Below are positions 47,268-58,168 of a stretch of 64,000 nt of DNA, one piece after another (position 1 is the first letter of the stretch; every line of letters starts with the position of its first letter). The stretch comes from Parvibaculum sp. (GTDB lineage Bacteria; Pseudomonadota; Alphaproteobacteria; Parvibaculales; Parvibaculaceae), in assembly GCA_002694985.1 (NCBI GenBank), contig NZNS01000005.1:292986-356985 (forward strand), written 5' to 3'. Both the position numbers and the translations under genes were made by a program. A model generated the notes under the pieces. The model was not told the origin of the DNA, did not search any database, and worked only from the letters and a program-made list of their open reading frames with translations.

Positions 47268-47407
47268 CGCGCGCCGGATCAGTCGAGAAATACTCTCAAA
47301 AGCATTCGCAACCGATTGTTTTTACTGCATTTTTCTGAAATGCGGGTTTGACGCCGCGCGCCTTCGGCCTACTCTCTGTCAAACGAGTCGGCAAAACGAG
47401 GTCAAAC

Positions 47408-47890
47408 ATGCGCGGCGACGCCAAGGTCATCGAATATCTGAACAAGGCCCTGAAGATGGAGCTGACCGCCATCAACCAGTATTTCCTGCATGCGCGCATG
47501 TTCAGGAACTGGGGGCTGAAGCGTCTCGGCGAGGTCGAGTATCATGAATCGATCGACGAGATGAAACATGCCGACAAGCTGATCGAGCGCATCCTCTTCC
47601 TTGAGGGCCTGCCCAATCTGCAAGACCTCGACAAGCTGCTGATCGGCGAGACGCCGGTCGAATGCATGGAATGCGACCTGAAACTCGAATATGCGGGCCA
47701 TGCCTTCTACAAGGAGGCCATCGGCTATTGCGAGCAGGCGCGCGACTATATCAGCCGCGAAATCTTCGAGCGCATCCTGGAGGATGAGGAAGAACATATC
47801 GACTTCCTCGAAACGCAGCTCGAACTCGTGAAGACGGTCGGCCTTCAGAACTATCTCCAGTCGCAGATGGGGGAAGAGGAAGGGTCGTAA
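47408..47890 (+). CDS. bfr: Bacterioferritin
   Basis: 160-residue, 24-mer haem-containing iron store with ferroxidase activity. All ferroxidase ligands are in place (Glu18, Glu51, His54, Glu94, Glu127, His130), plus Tyr25; the haem ligand is Met52 ([11 protein letters not shown]). ATG at 47408 gives the standard [12 protein letters not shown] start; the frame is open further upstream. Ends 21 bp from convergent degP. Confidence 0.97.
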   Translation: MRGDAKVIEYLNKALKMELTAINQYFLHARMFRNWGLKRLGEVEYHESIDEMKHADKLIERILFLEGLPNLQDLDKLLIGETPVECMECDLKLEYAGHAFYKEAIGYCEQARDYISREIFERILEDEEEHIDFLETQLELVKTVGLQNYLQSQMGEEEGS

Positions 47891-47911
47891 GACCGCCTTC
47901 TTTCTTCTTCC

Positions 47912-49372
47912 CTACCCTCCGACCGTCGCCGAGAAGACGCGATCGCCGCGCTTCACCGAGAAGGTCCATTGAGGGCGGCGAGCTCTCGTAACCCTTACGA
48001 GATCCGACACCTCCTCGATCTTCACGCCTGCGACCTCGATCACGATATCACCGCGCTGGAACTGTATCTGGTCCGCGGTCGAACCGGGCTCGATCTGCGA
48101 AATGACCACGCCCTGCCCGCCCATTGTATCGAGGCCGAGCTTGTCGGCAATGGCGGGCGAGAGATTGGCGACGGTTGCCCCGGCGAAGGGATTGCGCCCC
48201 TTGATTTGCGTTTCATCCGCAGGCGGAACTTCCGGTGGCGCCACGAGCGCCACTTCCGCCTCACCCGCTCTGCCGTCGCGCAGATAGGAAATTCGCGCCT
48301 TGCCGCCAAGCCCCTTGGTCGCGAAACGGTAGCGAACGGCCTGTGGGTCCTCGACCTCGAAACCGTCCACGGCACGAATGACGTCGCCAACCTTCAGGCC
48401 CGCCTTCGCCGCCGGGCCACCCTTGTAGATATCGCGAATGAGGCTGCCCCCTGGCCGGTCGAGCCCGAGCGACTGCGCAAGCTCGTTATCGACGGGGTGA
48501 AGCGCGGCACCGAACCAGGGCCGCTTCACGCGGCCACCATCGCGCGCGCTGGCGACAACGCTCTCGACCATGTTGGAGGGGATGGCAAAGCCGATGCCGA
48601 TGCTGCCGCCCGTCTGCGAATAGATGGCGCTGTTGATGCCGATAAGACGGCCATCCATGGTGACGAGCGCGCCGCCGGAATTACCCGGATTGATGGCTGC
48701 ATCCGTCTGGATGAAGAACTGGTAGTCGGATGCGCCGACATGCGTGCGCGCAAGCGCCGAGACGATACCCGACGTCACCGTTTGCCCGACGCCGAAGGGA
48801 TTGCCGATGGCGAGCACGATATCGCCGACTTCGACGGCATCGGAATTGCGAAAGGTGAGATAGGGCAGCTTCTGCTTGCCGACATCGATGCGAAGCACGG
48901 CAAGATCCGTGCGCTCATCGGCAAGGACAAGCTCCGCCTCGAACTCGCGCCGGTCGGAAAGCGCGACGGTAAACTGCTCACCGCCCTTGATGACATGGAA
49001 ATTGGTGACGATGAGCCCGGAGGGATCGACGATGACGCCGGACCCGAGCGACTGCTGCACCCGCTCGCGCGGGACACCAAAGCTGAAGCGATTGCCAAAG
49101 AACTGCTGGAAGAAGGGATCGTTGAAGAAGGGCGAGCGGGCGCTCTCCTTCACCACACGTTTCGTATAGACATTGACGACGGCAGGCGCGACGCGCTTCA
49201 CCACCGGCGCATAGGAAAGCTCGACCTGCGCCTGGCTGGACGGCACCTGCCTTAGCGTCTCCGCACGCACGGACCAGGGAAAGAGGGCAAGCACCGCACC
49301 GAACAGAACGGCTGCGAGCGCCATTGTGAACGCGCCCGTCCAGGAAGTTCCCGACAACATTTCCACCACCAT
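47912..49372 (-). CDS. degP: Periplasmic serine protease Do/DegP (HtrA family)
   Basis: 486-residue protease/chaperone for misfolded envelope proteins. Signal anchor within 14-36 (ending SVRA-ET), then a trypsin-like domain with His126 (TNFHVIKG), Asp156 (ERTDLAVL) and Ser232 (NPGNSGGAL), then two PDZ domains (about 290-375 and 405-480). ATG 49372 (MVVEML) or 49360 is the likely start; the frame continues upstream without family sequence. It follows the ribosomal cluster terminator. Confidence 0.94.
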   Translation of the reverse strand: MVVEMLSGTSWTGAFTMALAAVLFGAVLALFPWSVRAETLRQVPSSQAQVELSYAPVVKRVAPAVVNVYTKRVVKESARSPFFNDPFFQQFFGNRFSFGVPRERVQQSLGSGVIVDPSGLIVTNFHVIKGGEQFTVALSDRREFEAELVLADERTDLAVLRIDVGKQKLPYLTFRNSDAVEVGDIVLAIGNPFGVGQTVTSGIVSALARTHVGASDYQFFIQTDAAINPGNSGGALVTMDGRLIGINSAIYSQTGGSIGIGFAIPSNMVESVVASARDGGRVKRPWFGAALHPVDNELAQSLGLDRPGGSLIRDIYKGGPAAKAGLKVGDVIRAVDGFEVEDPQAVRYRFATKGLGGKARISYLRDGRAGEAEVALVAPPEVPPADETQIKGRNPFAGATVANLSPAIADKLGLDTMGGQGVVISQIEPGSTADQIQFQRGDIVIEVAGVKIEEVSDLVRVTRARRPQWTFSVKRGDRVFSATVGG

Positions 49373-49552
49373 TGAGCGCGCCCTTGGATAAGGACGGGCA
49401 ATCGGCCTCAAAAAGCCCCAGCAACCACATGCCGCGGGCAAATTTTGCTGTGGCAGGCGCAACCTGACAAGGCTCAATTGCGCGCACCCACGTTACGTTT
49501 CCGTCATGGCCCGTCACAGAGTGCATGAGGGAATGCGCGAGAGAGTGCACAA

Positions 49553-49588
49553 AGAAAAAGGGCGGCACCCGCGCAGGCACCGCCCTTT
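49553..49588 (-). terminator. Terminator of the ribosomal protein cluster
   Basis: AAAGGGCGG (49557-49565) pairs with CCGCCCTTT (49580-49588). On the minus strand the stem is followed by CTTTTTCTTT-like T-rich sequence. It lies 24 bp past the rplQ stop. Confidence 0.85.
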
Positions 49589-49612
49589 GAAACTCTGAAG
49601 AAGACGCGCCGA

Positions 49613-50032
49613 TCAGGCGTCTTCCATCTCCTCGGCGGATTGGACCGGACCGGAGTCCTGCCCCTTCGCGCTCTCGTCGCGATCGACAAACTCGATCACG
49701 GCCATCGGCGCATTGTCGCCATGACGGAAGCCGGCCTTCAGGACGCGGGTGTAACCGCCCTGACGGTCCTTGTAGCGGGGTCCAAGCACGTCGAAGAGCT
49801 TGGCGGCCCAGACCTTGTCCGGCAGCGCCGCATAGGCCTGACGGCGCGCATGCAGGTCGCCCCGCTTGCCCAGCGTAACGAGCTTCTCCACATAGGGGCG
49901 AAGCTCCTTCGCCTTCGGCAGCGTCGTGACGATCTGCTCATGCTTGATGAGCGCGACCGCCATGTTGGCGAACATGGCCTTGCGGTGACTTGCGGTCCGG
50001 TTGAGCTTGCGGCCTGCCTTTGCGTGGCGCAT
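49613..50032 (-). CDS. rplQ: 50S ribosomal protein L17
   Basis: 139 residues starting [34 protein letters not shown], the invariant bL17 N-terminus, with an acidic C-terminal tail typical of Alphaproteobacteria. It sits near the exit tunnel of the large subunit. Last gene of the alpha operon, separated from rpoA by a 109-bp gap with a strong hairpin. Confidence 0.98.
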   Translation of the reverse strand: MRHAKAGRKLNRTASHRKAMFANMAVALIKHEQIVTTLPKAKELRPYVEKLVTLGKRGDLHARRQAYAALPDKVWAAKLFDVLGPRYKDRQGGYTRVLKAGFRHGDNAPMAVIEFVDRDESAKGQDSGPVQSAEEMEDA

Positions 50033-50098
50033 GGGCCCTTCTCCTCGTTAGCTGCGGCGTCGTCAGGACGCGGCAATAAGTTACTTACTTTGGACGTC

Positions 50099-50140
50099 GC
50101 ATTTTCCCGGTCAGCCGAACACCGCCTGACCGGGAAATGC
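50099..50140 (-). other. 15-bp hairpin in the rpoA-rplQ gap
   Basis: GCATTTTCCCGGTCAG (50099-50114) and CTGACCGGGAAATGC (50126-50140) pair over 15 bp with one bulged base and an 11-base loop. It begins one base after the rpoA stop codon. No T-tract follows in the direction of transcription, so it may stabilise the rpoA message or attenuate rplQ rather than terminate. Confidence 0.75.
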
Positions 50141-50141
50141 A

Positions 50142-51158
50142 TTAGTACTGATCTTCGTACCGCTTCGCCAGTTCTTCGATGTTCTCCGGCGGCCAGTTCG
50201 GAACTTCCATACCGAGATGGAGACCCATCTGGGCGAGGACTTCCTTGATCTCGTTCAGCGACTTGCGCCCGAAGTTCGGAGTGCGGAGCATTTCGCTTTC
50301 CGTCTTCTGGATGAGGTCGCCGATATAGACGATGTTGTCGTTCTTGAGGCAGTTGGCCGAACGGACGGAAAGCTCCAGTTCGTCGACCTTCTTGAGCAGC
50401 GCCGCGTTGAACTCGAGTTCCGGACGGCTCTCCTCGACCTGCTTCTGCTCGGGCTCTTCGAAGTTCACGAAGGTCTGGAGCTGGTCCTGCAGGATACGCG
50501 CGGCATAGGCCACCGCATCTTCCGGCGTCACGGCACCGTTCGTCTCGATCTGCAGCGCGAGCTTGTCATAGTCGAGAACCTGGCCCTCACGGGTGTTTTC
50601 GACCTTGTAGGAAACGCGCTTCACCGGGCTGTAGAGGCTGTCGATCGGGATAAGGCCGATCGGCGCATCTTCCGGACGGTTGCGGTCCGAGGCGACATAG
50701 CCCTTGCCGAGCGCAACGGTGAATTCCATGCGGATATCGGCGCCCTCGTCGAGGGTGCAGATCACGAGATCGGGGTTCAGCACCTCGATATCGCCACCGG
50801 CGGAGATGTCACCCGCCGTCACCACGCCCGGGCCCTTCTTCGAAAGCGACATGCGCTTCGGGCCCTCGGCATGCAGACGCAGCGCGAGGTTCTTGATGTT
50901 GAGGATGATGTCCGTCACATCCTCGCGGACGCCCGCGATGGAGGAGAACTCATGCAGCACGCCGTCGATCTGGACGGCGGTCACGGCCGCGCCCTGGAGC
51001 GAGGACATCAGCACACGGCGCAGCGCGTTGCCGAGTGTAAGGCCGAAACCGCGCTCGAGCGGCTCGGCGATAACCGTCGCGAAACGCTGCGCGTCATGGC
51101 CCGGATTGATTTCGAGCTTGTTCGGTTTGATAAGCTCTTCCCAGTTCTTCTGGATCAC
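50142..51158 (-). CDS. rpoA: RNA polymerase alpha subunit
   Basis: 338-residue alpha subunit. N-terminal dimerisation/assembly domain ([40 protein letters not shown]) and C-terminal activator/UP-element domain ([36 protein letters not shown]). The start is GTG 51158 with GAGG upstream; this gives the usual alphaproteobacterial length. The open frame reaching 51251 is unlike any RpoA. Confidence 0.98.
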   Translation of the reverse strand: MIQKNWEELIKPNKLEINPGHDAQRFATVIAEPLERGFGLTLGNALRRVLMSSLQGAAVTAVQIDGVLHEFSSIAGVREDVTDIILNIKNLALRLHAEGPKRMSLSKKGPGVVTAGDISAGGDIEVLNPDLVICTLDEGADIRMEFTVALGKGYVASDRNRPEDAPIGLIPIDSLYSPVKRVSYKVENTREGQVLDYDKLALQIETNGAVTPEDAVAYAARILQDQLQTFVNFEEPEQKQVEESRPELEFNAALLKKVDELELSVRSANCLKNDNIVYIGDLIQKTESEMLRTPNFGRKSLNEIKEVLAQMGLHLGMEVPNWPPENIEELAKRYEDQY

Positions 51159-51184
51159 GTCGATAACCTCGTGCCGTCGTTTGC

Positions 51185-51294
51185 GGAGTGCTTGTGACAC
51201 TCCGGGCGGGAGACATCCGCCACCTGATCTCTTTAACGTCCGCTCCACCATTCAATCGTGCGAGCCCGGACGTGGCCGCACCTCCGCGGAGGTG
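51185..51294 (-). other. Structured rpsK-rpoA gap with two stems
   Basis: GGAGTG/CACTCC (51185-51190 with 51198-51203) and the 16-bp palindrome CACCTCCGCGGAGGTG (51279-51294) lie in the 154-bp gap before rpoA. rpsD, which separates rpsK and rpoA in E. coli, is absent here, and the stems may set the rpoA expression level. No T-tract is present. Confidence 0.6.
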
Positions 51295-51312
51295 TCAGCC
51301 GGATACCGGTCG

Positions 51313-51702
51313 TTAGACGCGGCGCCGCTTGGGCGGACGGCAGCCATTGTGCGGGATCGGCGTCACATCGCGAATGGTCGTGACGGTGAACCCCACCGAC
51401 TGCAGCGCGCGAAGCGCCGATTCACGGCCCGAACCCGGACCGCAAACCTCGACTTCGAGGGTGCGCATGCCGTGTTCCATGGCCTTCTTGCCTGCATCTT
51501 CCGCCGCCATCTGCGCGGCGAAGGGCGTCGACTTGCGGCTGCCCTTGAAACCCATCATGCCCGCCGACGACCACGAAATCGCATTGCCCTGCGCGTCCGT
51601 GATCGTAATCATGGTGTTGTTGAACGTGGAACTCACATGGGCAACGCCCGACGAGATGTTCTTGCGTTCCTTGCGCTTTACGCGCGTCTTTTCCTTCGCC
51701 AT
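51313..51702 (-). CDS. rpsK: 30S ribosomal protein S11
   Basis: 129 residues, uS11. Blocks [38 protein letters not shown] and [17 protein letters not shown] are canonical. It lies on the platform of the small subunit and contacts the mRNA exit region. The C-terminus [18 protein letters not shown] is the invariant family end. Between rpsM and rpoA in the alpha operon. Confidence 0.98.
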   Translation of the reverse strand: MAKEKTRVKRKERKNISSGVAHVSSTFNNTMITITDAQGNAISWSSAGMMGFKGSRKSTPFAAQMAAEDAGKKAMEHGMRTLEVEVCGPGSGRESALRALQSVGFTVTTIRDVTPIPHNGCRPPKRRRV

Positions 51703-51770
51703 CCGTATTCAACCTTCGTGTCAGGCGGGAAACGCGAAACCGCGCCCCGGCTCTCAATGTCCTAAGGGCG

Positions 51771-52139
<369 letters not shown>

Positions 52140-52280
52140 GTGTCTCTCCTAAACTTCGGGAATCGCTTACACGACGCTTGTACGAAAACCCCGGATGGGA
52201 CCACCCGAAAACCGCGGAAATCCGCCAATTTTCGCCCCATAACCGGACAATTCCATGAAAGCACCGCCGCGAAGGCCGGG

Positions 52281-52308
52281 ATTATAGAATTTACTACTTC
52301 CCAGTCAA
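52281..52308 (-). promoter_or_regulatory. Sigma-70-type promoter of the alpha operon
   Basis: On the minus strand TTGACT (52308-52303) and TATAAT (52286-52281) are 16 bp apart: five of six and six of six consensus matches. It lies in the 196-bp adk-rpsM gap, 141 bp before rpsM, and is the best promoter match I noticed in the window. Confidence 0.75.
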
Positions 52309-52335
52309 CCGGCTAAGCAAACTCCCCTTTCCTTA

Positions 52336-52908
52336 TTAAAGCCCGAGGGCCGCCTCGATCTGGCGGGTTACCTCATCCATATCCTTCATGCCGTCCACGG
52401 TCTTGAGCTTGCCCTTGCCCTTGTAATAGGCGATCAGGGGCGCCGTCTGCTCGTGATAGACCGTCAGGCGCTTCGCAAGCGCCTCCGCATTGTCGTCCGC
52501 CCGGGCACCGCCAGCCGTTTCGGAGGCGCGCGTCTCGATGCGGTTCAGAAGAATGCTGTCATCAACCGCGAGCTCGACGACGGCATCGAGTTCCGTTCCT
52601 TTGCCCTTCAGCATCTCGTCCAGCGCCTCGGCCTGGGCGACATTCCGGGGGAAGCCGTCCAGGATGTAGCCCTTGGCGACATCCGGCTGCTCGATGCGAT
52701 CGGAGATAATTCCCACGACCACCTCGTTCGGAACGAGCTCACCACGCGCCATGATGCCTTCGGCGACCTTGCCAACTTCGGTTCCAGCCGCGACAGCGGC
52801 GCGCAACATGTCGCCCGTCGAAAGCTGGATGAAGCCGTATTTGTCCTCCAGACGCTTGGCCTGAGTGCCCTTGCCTGCGCCGGGCGGTCCGAGAAGTATC
52901 AGTTTCAT
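52336..52908 (-). CDS. adk: Adenylate kinase
   Basis: 190 residues, interconverting ATP+AMP and 2 ADP. P-loop [10 protein letters not shown] (7-16), AMP site [11 protein letters not shown], and [10 protein letters not shown]. The short form lacks a long zinc-binding LID. Overlaps secY by 4 bp in the spc operon, a common alphaproteobacterial arrangement. Confidence 0.97.
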   Translation of the reverse strand: MKLILLGPPGAGKGTQAKRLEDKYGFIQLSTGDMLRAAVAAGTEVGKVAEGIMARGELVPNEVVVGIISDRIEQPDVAKGYILDGFPRNVAQAEALDEMLKGKGTELDAVVELAVDDSILLNRIETRASETAGGARADDNAEALAKRLTVYHEQTAPLIAYYKGKGKLKTVDGMKDMDEVTRQIEAALGL

Positions 52909-54236
52909 CGTTTGGCCCCGCGTAGCTTCGATTTCTTGATCAGCCCTTCATACTGGTGCGCAAGCAGATGGCTCTGCACCTGCGACACCGTATCCATCGT
53001 CACGCTCACCACGATGAGGAGCGAAGTGCCGCCGAAATAGAAGGGCACGCTGTATTGCGAGATGAGGATCTCCGGCAGCAGGCAAACAATGGTGAGATAG
53101 AGAGCGCCGACGACCGTCAGCCGGGTCAGCACATAATCGATATGTTCGGCAGTCCTCTGGCCCGGACGGATACCCGGAATGAAGCCGCCATACTTCTTCA
53201 GATTGTCGGCCGTGTCCTGCGGATTGAAGACGATGGCCGTGTAGAAGAAGGCAAAGAAAATGATGCCCGCAGCATAGAACGCCATATAAAGCGGCTGACC
53301 ATGGCCGAGCAGCGCCGTGACGGTGTTGAGCCAGTCCGGCCCCTGCCCCGACGTGAAATTCGCAATCGTGATCGGCAGCAACAGAAGCGACGAGGCAAAG
53401 ATCGGCGGAATGACGCCAGCCGTGTTCAGCTTCAGCGGCAGATGCGAGCTGTCCCCGCCATAGAGCTTGTTACCAACCTGGCGCTTGGGATATTGCACGA
53501 GAAGACGGCGCTGGGCGCGCTCCACGAACACGATCCCCATGATCACCGCAATGACCATGACGCCAAGGAAGAGAATGACGCCGGTCGAGATAGCGCCCTG
53601 ACGACCAAGTTCGAGCGTGCCGGCAAGCGCGCGCGGCAGCTCCGCGACAATGCCCGAAAAGATGATCAGCGAAATACCGTTACCGACGCCGCGCGACGTG
53701 ATCTGCTCGCCGAGCCACATCAGGAAGACGGTGCCGCCAACCAGCGTGATGACAGTGGTGGCGCGGAAGAAAATGCCCGGATCAAGGACGACATTGCCCG
53801 CCCCTTCAAGACCGACGGCAATGCCATAAGCCTGCAGCGTCGCAAGAACCACCGTACCGTAGCGCGTATACTGGTTGATCTGCTTGCGGCCCTGCTCGCC
53901 TTCCTTCTTGAGCTGGGCAAGATGGGGCGAAACGCTCGTCATCAGCTGGATGATGATCGAAGCCGAGATGTAAGGCATGATCGCAAGCGCGAAAATCGCC
54001 ATGCGGCCGACAGCGCCACCCGCGAACATGTCGAAGACGCCGAGAATGCCCGACTGCTGCTGCTGGAAGACCTGCGCGAGAGCCGCGGGGTCGATCCCCG
54101 GCAGCGGGATATAGGTACCCAGGCGATAGACGAGAAGCGCCCCCAGAGTGAACCAGATGCGATTCTTCAGCTCCGTTGCCTTGGAAAAGGCAGAGAAGTT
54201 GAGGTTCGCCGCAAGCTGTTCAGCCGCTGATGCCAT
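52905..54236 (-). CDS. secY: Preprotein translocase subunit SecY
   Basis: 443-residue central channel of the Sec translocon in the inner membrane, with ten predicted helices. Start [49 protein letters not shown] is characteristic; the cytosolic loops [19 protein letters not shown] (SecA/ribosome contact) and [24 protein letters not shown] are present. Follows rplO by 44 bp; overlaps adk. Confidence 0.98.
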   Translation of the reverse strand: MASAAEQLAANLNFSAFSKATELKNRIWFTLGALLVYRLGTYIPLPGIDPAALAQVFQQQQSGILGVFDMFAGGAVGRMAIFALAIMPYISASIIIQLMTSVSPHLAQLKKEGEQGRKQINQYTRYGTVVLATLQAYGIAVGLEGAGNVVLDPGIFFRATTVITLVGGTVFLMWLGEQITSRGVGNGISLIIFSGIVAELPRALAGTLELGRQGAISTGVILFLGVMVIAVIMGIVFVERAQRRLLVQYPKRQVGNKLYGGDSSHLPLKLNTAGVIPPIFASSLLLLPITIANFTSGQGPDWLNTVTALLGHGQPLYMAFYAAGIIFFAFFYTAIVFNPQDTADNLKKYGGFIPGIRPGQRTAEHIDYVLTRLTVVGALYLTIVCLLPEILISQYSVPFYFGGTSLLIVVSVTMDTVSQVQSHLLAHQYEGLIKKSKLRGAKR

Positions 54237-54280
54237 TCATCTCACCTTGAGCGCGCAGGGGATAAGTCCCGTGACGAAGA

Positions 54281-54763
54281 TTACTCGGCCGCGGCCTTCG
54301 CCTTCGGCTCGACCACAGTCACGGTACCACCGGCTTTTTCGACAGCTTCCTTCGCGCCGGCAGAGCACCCAGCGACGACGAAGTCGAGCTTCGTCTTGAG
54401 TTCGCCCTGACCGAGAAGACGCACACCATCCTTCGCGCGGCGAATGACGCCGGCCGCGATGAGGGCTGCCGTATCGACCTTCGCGCTCTTGTCGAGCTTA
54501 CCCGCGTCGATCGCCGTCTGGACGCGACCGATGTTCACGGTGTTGTAGTCGAGACGGAACGGGTTCTTGAAGCCACGCTTCGGCAGGCGCATGTGGATCG
54601 GCATCTGGCCGCCTTCATACCCCTTGATCGCGACGCCGCTACGCGACTTCTGACCCTTGACGCCACGGCCACCGGTCTTGCCCTTGCCGGAGCCGATACC
54701 GCGTCCAACGCGGATGCGCGACTTGCGTGCGCCTTCGTTATCCCGGATTTCGTTCAGTTTCAT
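54281..54763 (-). CDS. rplO: 50S ribosomal protein L15
   Basis: 160 residues, uL15, with the Gly/Arg-rich N-terminus ([23 protein letters not shown]) that threads into the 23S rRNA and a C-terminal globular part. Ends in an acidic, Ala-rich tail. Confidence 0.98.
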   Translation of the reverse strand: MKLNEIRDNEGARKSRIRVGRGIGSGKGKTGGRGVKGQKSRSGVAIKGYEGGQMPIHMRLPKRGFKNPFRLDYNTVNIGRVQTAIDAGKLDKSAKVDTAALIAAGVIRRAKDGVRLLGQGELKTKLDFVVAGCSAGAKEAVEKAGGTVTVVEPKAKAAAE

Positions 54764-54804
54764 AACTTTGCCTCGCGAGCCTGATGCTCAGTCGATAATG
54801 GGGT

Positions 54805-55008
54805 TCAGGCCTCGTCCACGACGCGGACGAGGTGAGCCACCTTGTTGATCATGCCGCGCACGGCGGGCGTGTCCTCCAAGGTGCGCGTACGGCGCATCTT
54901 GTTCAGGCCAAGCCCGACCAGCGTCTGCCGCTGCGACGGCTCACGCCGCAGGGGGCTGGCGATCTGCTGCACGGTCACCGTCTTGCTGCCGGACTTTTTC
55001 GCTGACAT
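54805..55008 (-). CDS. rpmD: 50S ribosomal protein L30
   Basis: 67 residues, uL30, short bacterial form: [45 protein letters not shown] is the family core. Between rpsE and rplO. Confidence 0.97.
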   Translation of the reverse strand: MSAKKSGSKTVTVQQIASPLRREPSQRQTLVGLGLNKMRRTRTLEDTPAVRGMINKVAHLVRVVDEA

Positions 55009-55025
55009 CGCTCGTTCCTCTCGCC

Positions 55026-55580
55026 TTAATCGAGGCCGGCCTCGGCAGCGGCGTCCGAACGGCGGCCAACGATCTCGCTGACTTTCTTGCCCCGGCGCGC
55101 CGCGACCATGCGCGGGCTCTGCTCATTCTTAAGCGCGTCGAAAGTCGCGCGCACCATGTTGTAGGGGTTCGACGAACCAAGCGACTTCGCAACCACGTCC
55201 TGAACGCCGAGCGTCTCGAACACGGCGCGCATCGGACCGCCGGCGATGACGCCGGTGCCAGGAGGCGCAGCGCGGAGCACGACGCGGCCCGCACCGTGGC
55301 GGCCGTCGACGTCGTGATGCAGCGTGCGGCCTTCGCGCAGCGGCACCCGGATCATCGCACGCTTGGCGGCTTCCGTCGCCTTGCGGATCGCTTCCGGCAC
55401 TTCACGTGCCTTGCCATGACCGAAGCCGACGCGCCCCTTCTGATCGCCCACGACCACGAGTGCAGCGAAGCCGAAGCGGCGACCGCCCTTCACGACCTTG
55501 GCAACGCGATTGATGTGAACCAGCTTGTCCACAAATTCGCTATCGCGCTCTTCCCGGTCTCTGTTGTCTTTACGTGCCAC
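55026..55580 (-). CDS. rpsE: 30S ribosomal protein S5
   Basis: 184 residues, uS5, with the double-stranded RNA-binding domain ([28 protein letters not shown]) and the [41 protein letters not shown] block. It helps form the mRNA entry site and influences fidelity. 17 bp before rpmD. Confidence 0.98.
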   Translation of the reverse strand: MARKDNRDREERDSEFVDKLVHINRVAKVVKGGRRFGFAALVVVGDQKGRVGFGHGKAREVPEAIRKATEAAKRAMIRVPLREGRTLHHDVDGRHGAGRVVLRAAPPGTGVIAGGPMRAVFETLGVQDVVAKSLGSSNPYNMVRATFDALKNEQSPRMVAARRGKKVSEIVGRRSDAAAEAGLD

Positions 55581-55592
55581 AGCAAAAATCCT

Positions 55593-55958
55593 TTAGAAGT
55601 TGAGACCGCCTTCGCGGGCGCCGTCGGCGAGCGCTTTGATGCGCCCATGATAGATGTAACCGCCACGATCGAAGACGACATCGGTGATGCCTGCTTCCTT
55701 CGCACGCTCGGCGAGGAGCTTGCCCACCTGTGCTGCGGCTTCCGTGTTGGCGCCGGTCTTCGACTTGAGCGGCTCTTCGAGCGAAGAGGCCGCCGCGACG
55801 GTGACGCCGCGTGAATCGTCGATCACCTGCGCATAGATGTGCTTGGATGACCGGAAGACCGACAGACGCGGGCGAACCGTCGACGCACGGGCGAGCTTTG
55901 CGCGTGTGCGCTGCGCCCGGCGATTGGAGAGTGACTTCGTGTTGCTCATGACCTGCAT
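55593..55958 (-). CDS. rplR: 50S ribosomal protein L18
   Basis: 121 residues if started at 55958; the Met at 55949 ([11 protein letters not shown]) is equally plausible. uL18 binds 5S r[34 protein letters not shown] and the C-terminal [22 protein letters not shown] are canonical. Confidence 0.97.
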   Translation of the reverse strand: MQVMSNTKSLSNRRAQRTRAKLARASTVRPRLSVFRSSKHIYAQVIDDSRGVTVAAASSLEEPLKSKTGANTEAAAQVGKLLAERAKEAGITDVVFDRGGYIYHGRIKALADGAREGGLNF

Positions 55959-55962
55959 CCGC

Positions 55963-56496
55963 TCACTTCTTCTTGCCTTCCTTGCGGAAGATATATTCGC
56001 CGGCGTATTTCACGCCCTTGCCCTTGTAGGGCTCGGGAGCGCGATAGCCGCGAATTTCGGCGGCGACCTGCCCGACTTTCTGCTTGTCGATGCCGCTGAC
56101 AACGACTTCGGTCGGCTTCGTGCACTTGATATCAATGCCTTCCGGGATCGGATAGAGCACTTCGTGGCTGAAACCAAGGTTCAGCTGCAGGTTCTTGCCC
56201 TGGATGGCCGCACGATAGCCGACGCCGTTGATTTCAAGCGTCTTCGAAAAACCTTCCGTAACACCGTCCACGAGGTTCTTCACCAGCGTACGGCTGAGGC
56301 CCCACATCGCGCGAGCGCGCTGCGTGTCCTCACGCGGGGCAACCGTCAGTCCGGCTTCGCCCTGCTCCACCGTGACATCGTCAACCAGCGTAAGCTTGAG
56401 CTCGCCCTTCGGGCCCTTCACGGCAACATCCTGGCCGCTCAGCGTCACCGTTACCCCTTTAGGGACTTCGATGGGGTACTTACCAATTCGCGACAT
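55963..56496 (-). CDS. rplF: 50S ribosomal protein L6
   Basis: 177 residues, uL6: [17 protein letters not shown] start and C-terminal signature [29 protein letters not shown]. Two related RNA-binding subdomains near the sarcin-ricin loop. Stop is 4 bp before the first possible rplR start. Confidence 0.98.
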   Translation of the reverse strand: MSRIGKYPIEVPKGVTVTLSGQDVAVKGPKGELKLTLVDDVTVEQGEAGLTVAPREDTQRARAMWGLSRTLVKNLVDGVTEGFSKTLEINGVGYRAAIQGKNLQLNLGFSHEVLYPIPEGIDIKCTKPTEVVVSGIDKQKVGQVAAEIRGYRAPEPYKGKGVKYAGEYIFRKEGKKK

Positions 56497-56539
56497 GGTC
56501 TCTGTTTCCTGTCGTCAGTATCTCGTTGCCGTCCCGTCT

Positions 56540-56938
56540 TTAGAAGACGCGACAGAGCACCTCGCCACCCACATTCTGTTCCTTCGCCGCCGCATCGGAC
56601 ATGATGCCCTTCGGCGTCGAGAGGATCGAAATGCCGAGGCCATTGTGAACCGTGGGCATCGTCTTGACGGACGAATAAACCCGGCGGCCCGGCGTCGACA
56701 CGCGCTCGATCATCTGAATGACGGGTGTGCCTTCGTTATACTTCAATTCAATCTCGAAATCGCTCTTTCCGCCCGGGTATTCGACACGCGAATATCCCCG
56801 GATGAAGCCTTCGTCGGCGAGCACGTCCAGCACCCAGCCACGCAGCTTCGAGGCAGGCGTCACCACCTTGCTTTTGCCGCGAAGCTGAGCATTGCGGATG
56901 CGCGTGAGCATATCGCCAAGAGGATCGGTCATCGTCAT
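56540..56938 (-). CDS. rpsH: 30S ribosomal protein S8
   Basis: 132 residues, uS8: [19 protein letters not shown] start and the C-terminal [39 protein letters not shown] precedes the ATG at 56938 by 7 bp; a second in-frame Met follows two codons later. In E. coli S8 represses the spc mRNA; whether that holds here is not visible. Confidence 0.98.
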   Translation of the reverse strand: MTMTDPLGDMLTRIRNAQLRGKSKVVTPASKLRGWVLDVLADEGFIRGYSRVEYPGGKSDFEIELKYNEGTPVIQMIERVSTPGRRVYSSVKTMPTVHNGLGISILSTPKGIMSDAAAKEQNVGGEVLCRVF

Positions 56939-56949
56939 TCGCGTCTCTC

Positions 56950-57255
56950 CTACCAGCTCGACTTCACCATGCCGGGAATCTGACCTTTGGACGCGAGGTC
57001 CCGAAGGGCGATACGCGACATGCGCAGCTTGCGGTAATAAGCCTTGCTACGACCGGTAATCTCGCAGCGATTGTGAATACGGGTCTTCGACGAATTCCGC
57101 GGCAGCTCTGCGAGCTTCAGCTGCGCCTGAAAGCGCTCTTCCATCGAGAGCGACTCGTCCTTCGTGGCAGCCTTGAGCTTGGCACGCTTCTCGGCGTACT
57201 TCGCCACCAGCTTCCGTCGCTTCAGGTCCCGATTAATGGCGCTCTTCTTAGCCAT
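56950..57255 (-). CDS. rpsN: 30S ribosomal protein S14
   Basis: 101 residues, the long zinc-free uS14 type (no CxxC pair). [43 protein letters not shown] is the conserved C-terminus. Close to 16S rRNA helix 43 in the head. Confidence 0.98.
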   Translation of the reverse strand: MAKKSAINRDLKRRKLVAKYAEKRAKLKAATKDESLSMEERFQAQLKLAELPRNSSKTRIHNRCEITGRSKAYYRKLRMSRIALRDLASKGQIPGMVKSSW

Positions 57256-57297
57256 CTTAACCTCCGTGCGTCCGCGTCGTGCGGACCGCTGAAAAAA

Positions 57298-57855
57298 TCA
57301 CTTCGTGAAGGGGAAGTTGAACCGGCGAAGCAGCTCGCGCGCCTCGTCGTCCGTCTTCGCCGTCGTGCAGACGATGATGTCCATGCCCCAGACCTGGTCG
57401 ACCTTGTCGTAGTCGATTTCCGGGAACACGATGTGTTCCTTGAGACCCATGGCAAAATTGCCGCGACCGTCGAAACTCTTCGCATTGAGCCCGCGGAAAT
57501 CTCGAACGCGCGGCAGTGCGACCGTGATCAGCCGGTCGAGAAACTCGTACATCCGGTCCTGCCGCAACGTGACCTTCACACCGACCGGCATGCCTTCACG
57601 CAGCTTGAACGTCGCAATCGAGCTCTTCGCCTTGGTGACAACCGGCTTCTGACCGGAAATCGCCTGCAGATCCTCGAAAGCACTCTTGATCTTCTTGGAG
57701 TCGGCAACAGCCTCGCCAACGCCCATGTTGATCACGATCTTGTCGAGCCGCGGTACCTGAAGCAGGTTTTTGTAGCCGAACTTCTCGGTGAGCTCGGGCC
57801 GTACCTGCGCGAGGTACTGCTCCTTCATCCGTGGCGTGTATTGAGCTTCAGCCAT
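57298..57855 (-). CDS. rplE: 50S ribosomal protein L5
   Basis: 185 residues, uL5, part of the 5S r[26 protein letters not shown] and the C-terminal [43 protein letters not shown]. Its start overlaps the rplX stop by 8 bp. Confidence 0.98.
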   Translation of the reverse strand: MAEAQYTPRMKEQYLAQVRPELTEKFGYKNLLQVPRLDKIVINMGVGEAVADSKKIKSAFEDLQAISGQKPVVTKAKSSIATFKLREGMPVGVKVTLRQDRMYEFLDRLITVALPRVRDFRGLNAKSFDGRGNFAMGLKEHIVFPEIDYDKVDQVWGMDIIVCTTAKTDDEARELLRRFNFPFTK

Positions 57856-58168
57856 CGATCATCTCTCCCGACGCCCTGGCAACACGAACCTTGCGGCCAT
57901 CGTCCAGCGTCTTGAATCCAACTCGCGTCGGCTTGCCGGTCTTCGGATCCTGGATCGCGAGATTCGACAGGTGCACCTTCGCTTCGCGGGTGGAGATACC
58001 GCCCGCCGCTGTCTGCGAGGGCTTCTCGTGCCGCTTCACCATATTGACGCCCTGAACGAGCGCCTTGCTCTCTTTCGGGAAGACAGCGACCACATCGCCC
58101 TTCTTGCCCTTGTCCTTACCGGCCAAAACGACGACCTTGTCGCCCTTTTTTATCTTCGCAGCCATCAC
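57848..58168 (-). CDS. rplX: 50S ribosomal protein L24
   Basis: 106 residues, uL24 KOW-domain protein ([27 protein letters not shown]), an assembly initiator of the large subunit. [11 protein letters not shown] and the short C-terminal arm are standard. Overlaps rplN by 4 bp and rplE by 8 bp. Confidence 0.98.
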   Translation of the reverse strand: MMAAKIKKGDKVVVLAGKDKGKKGDVVAVFPKESKALVQGVNMVKRHEKPSQTAAGGISTREAKVHLSNLAIQDPKTGKPTRVGFKTLDDGRKVRVARASGEMIDG

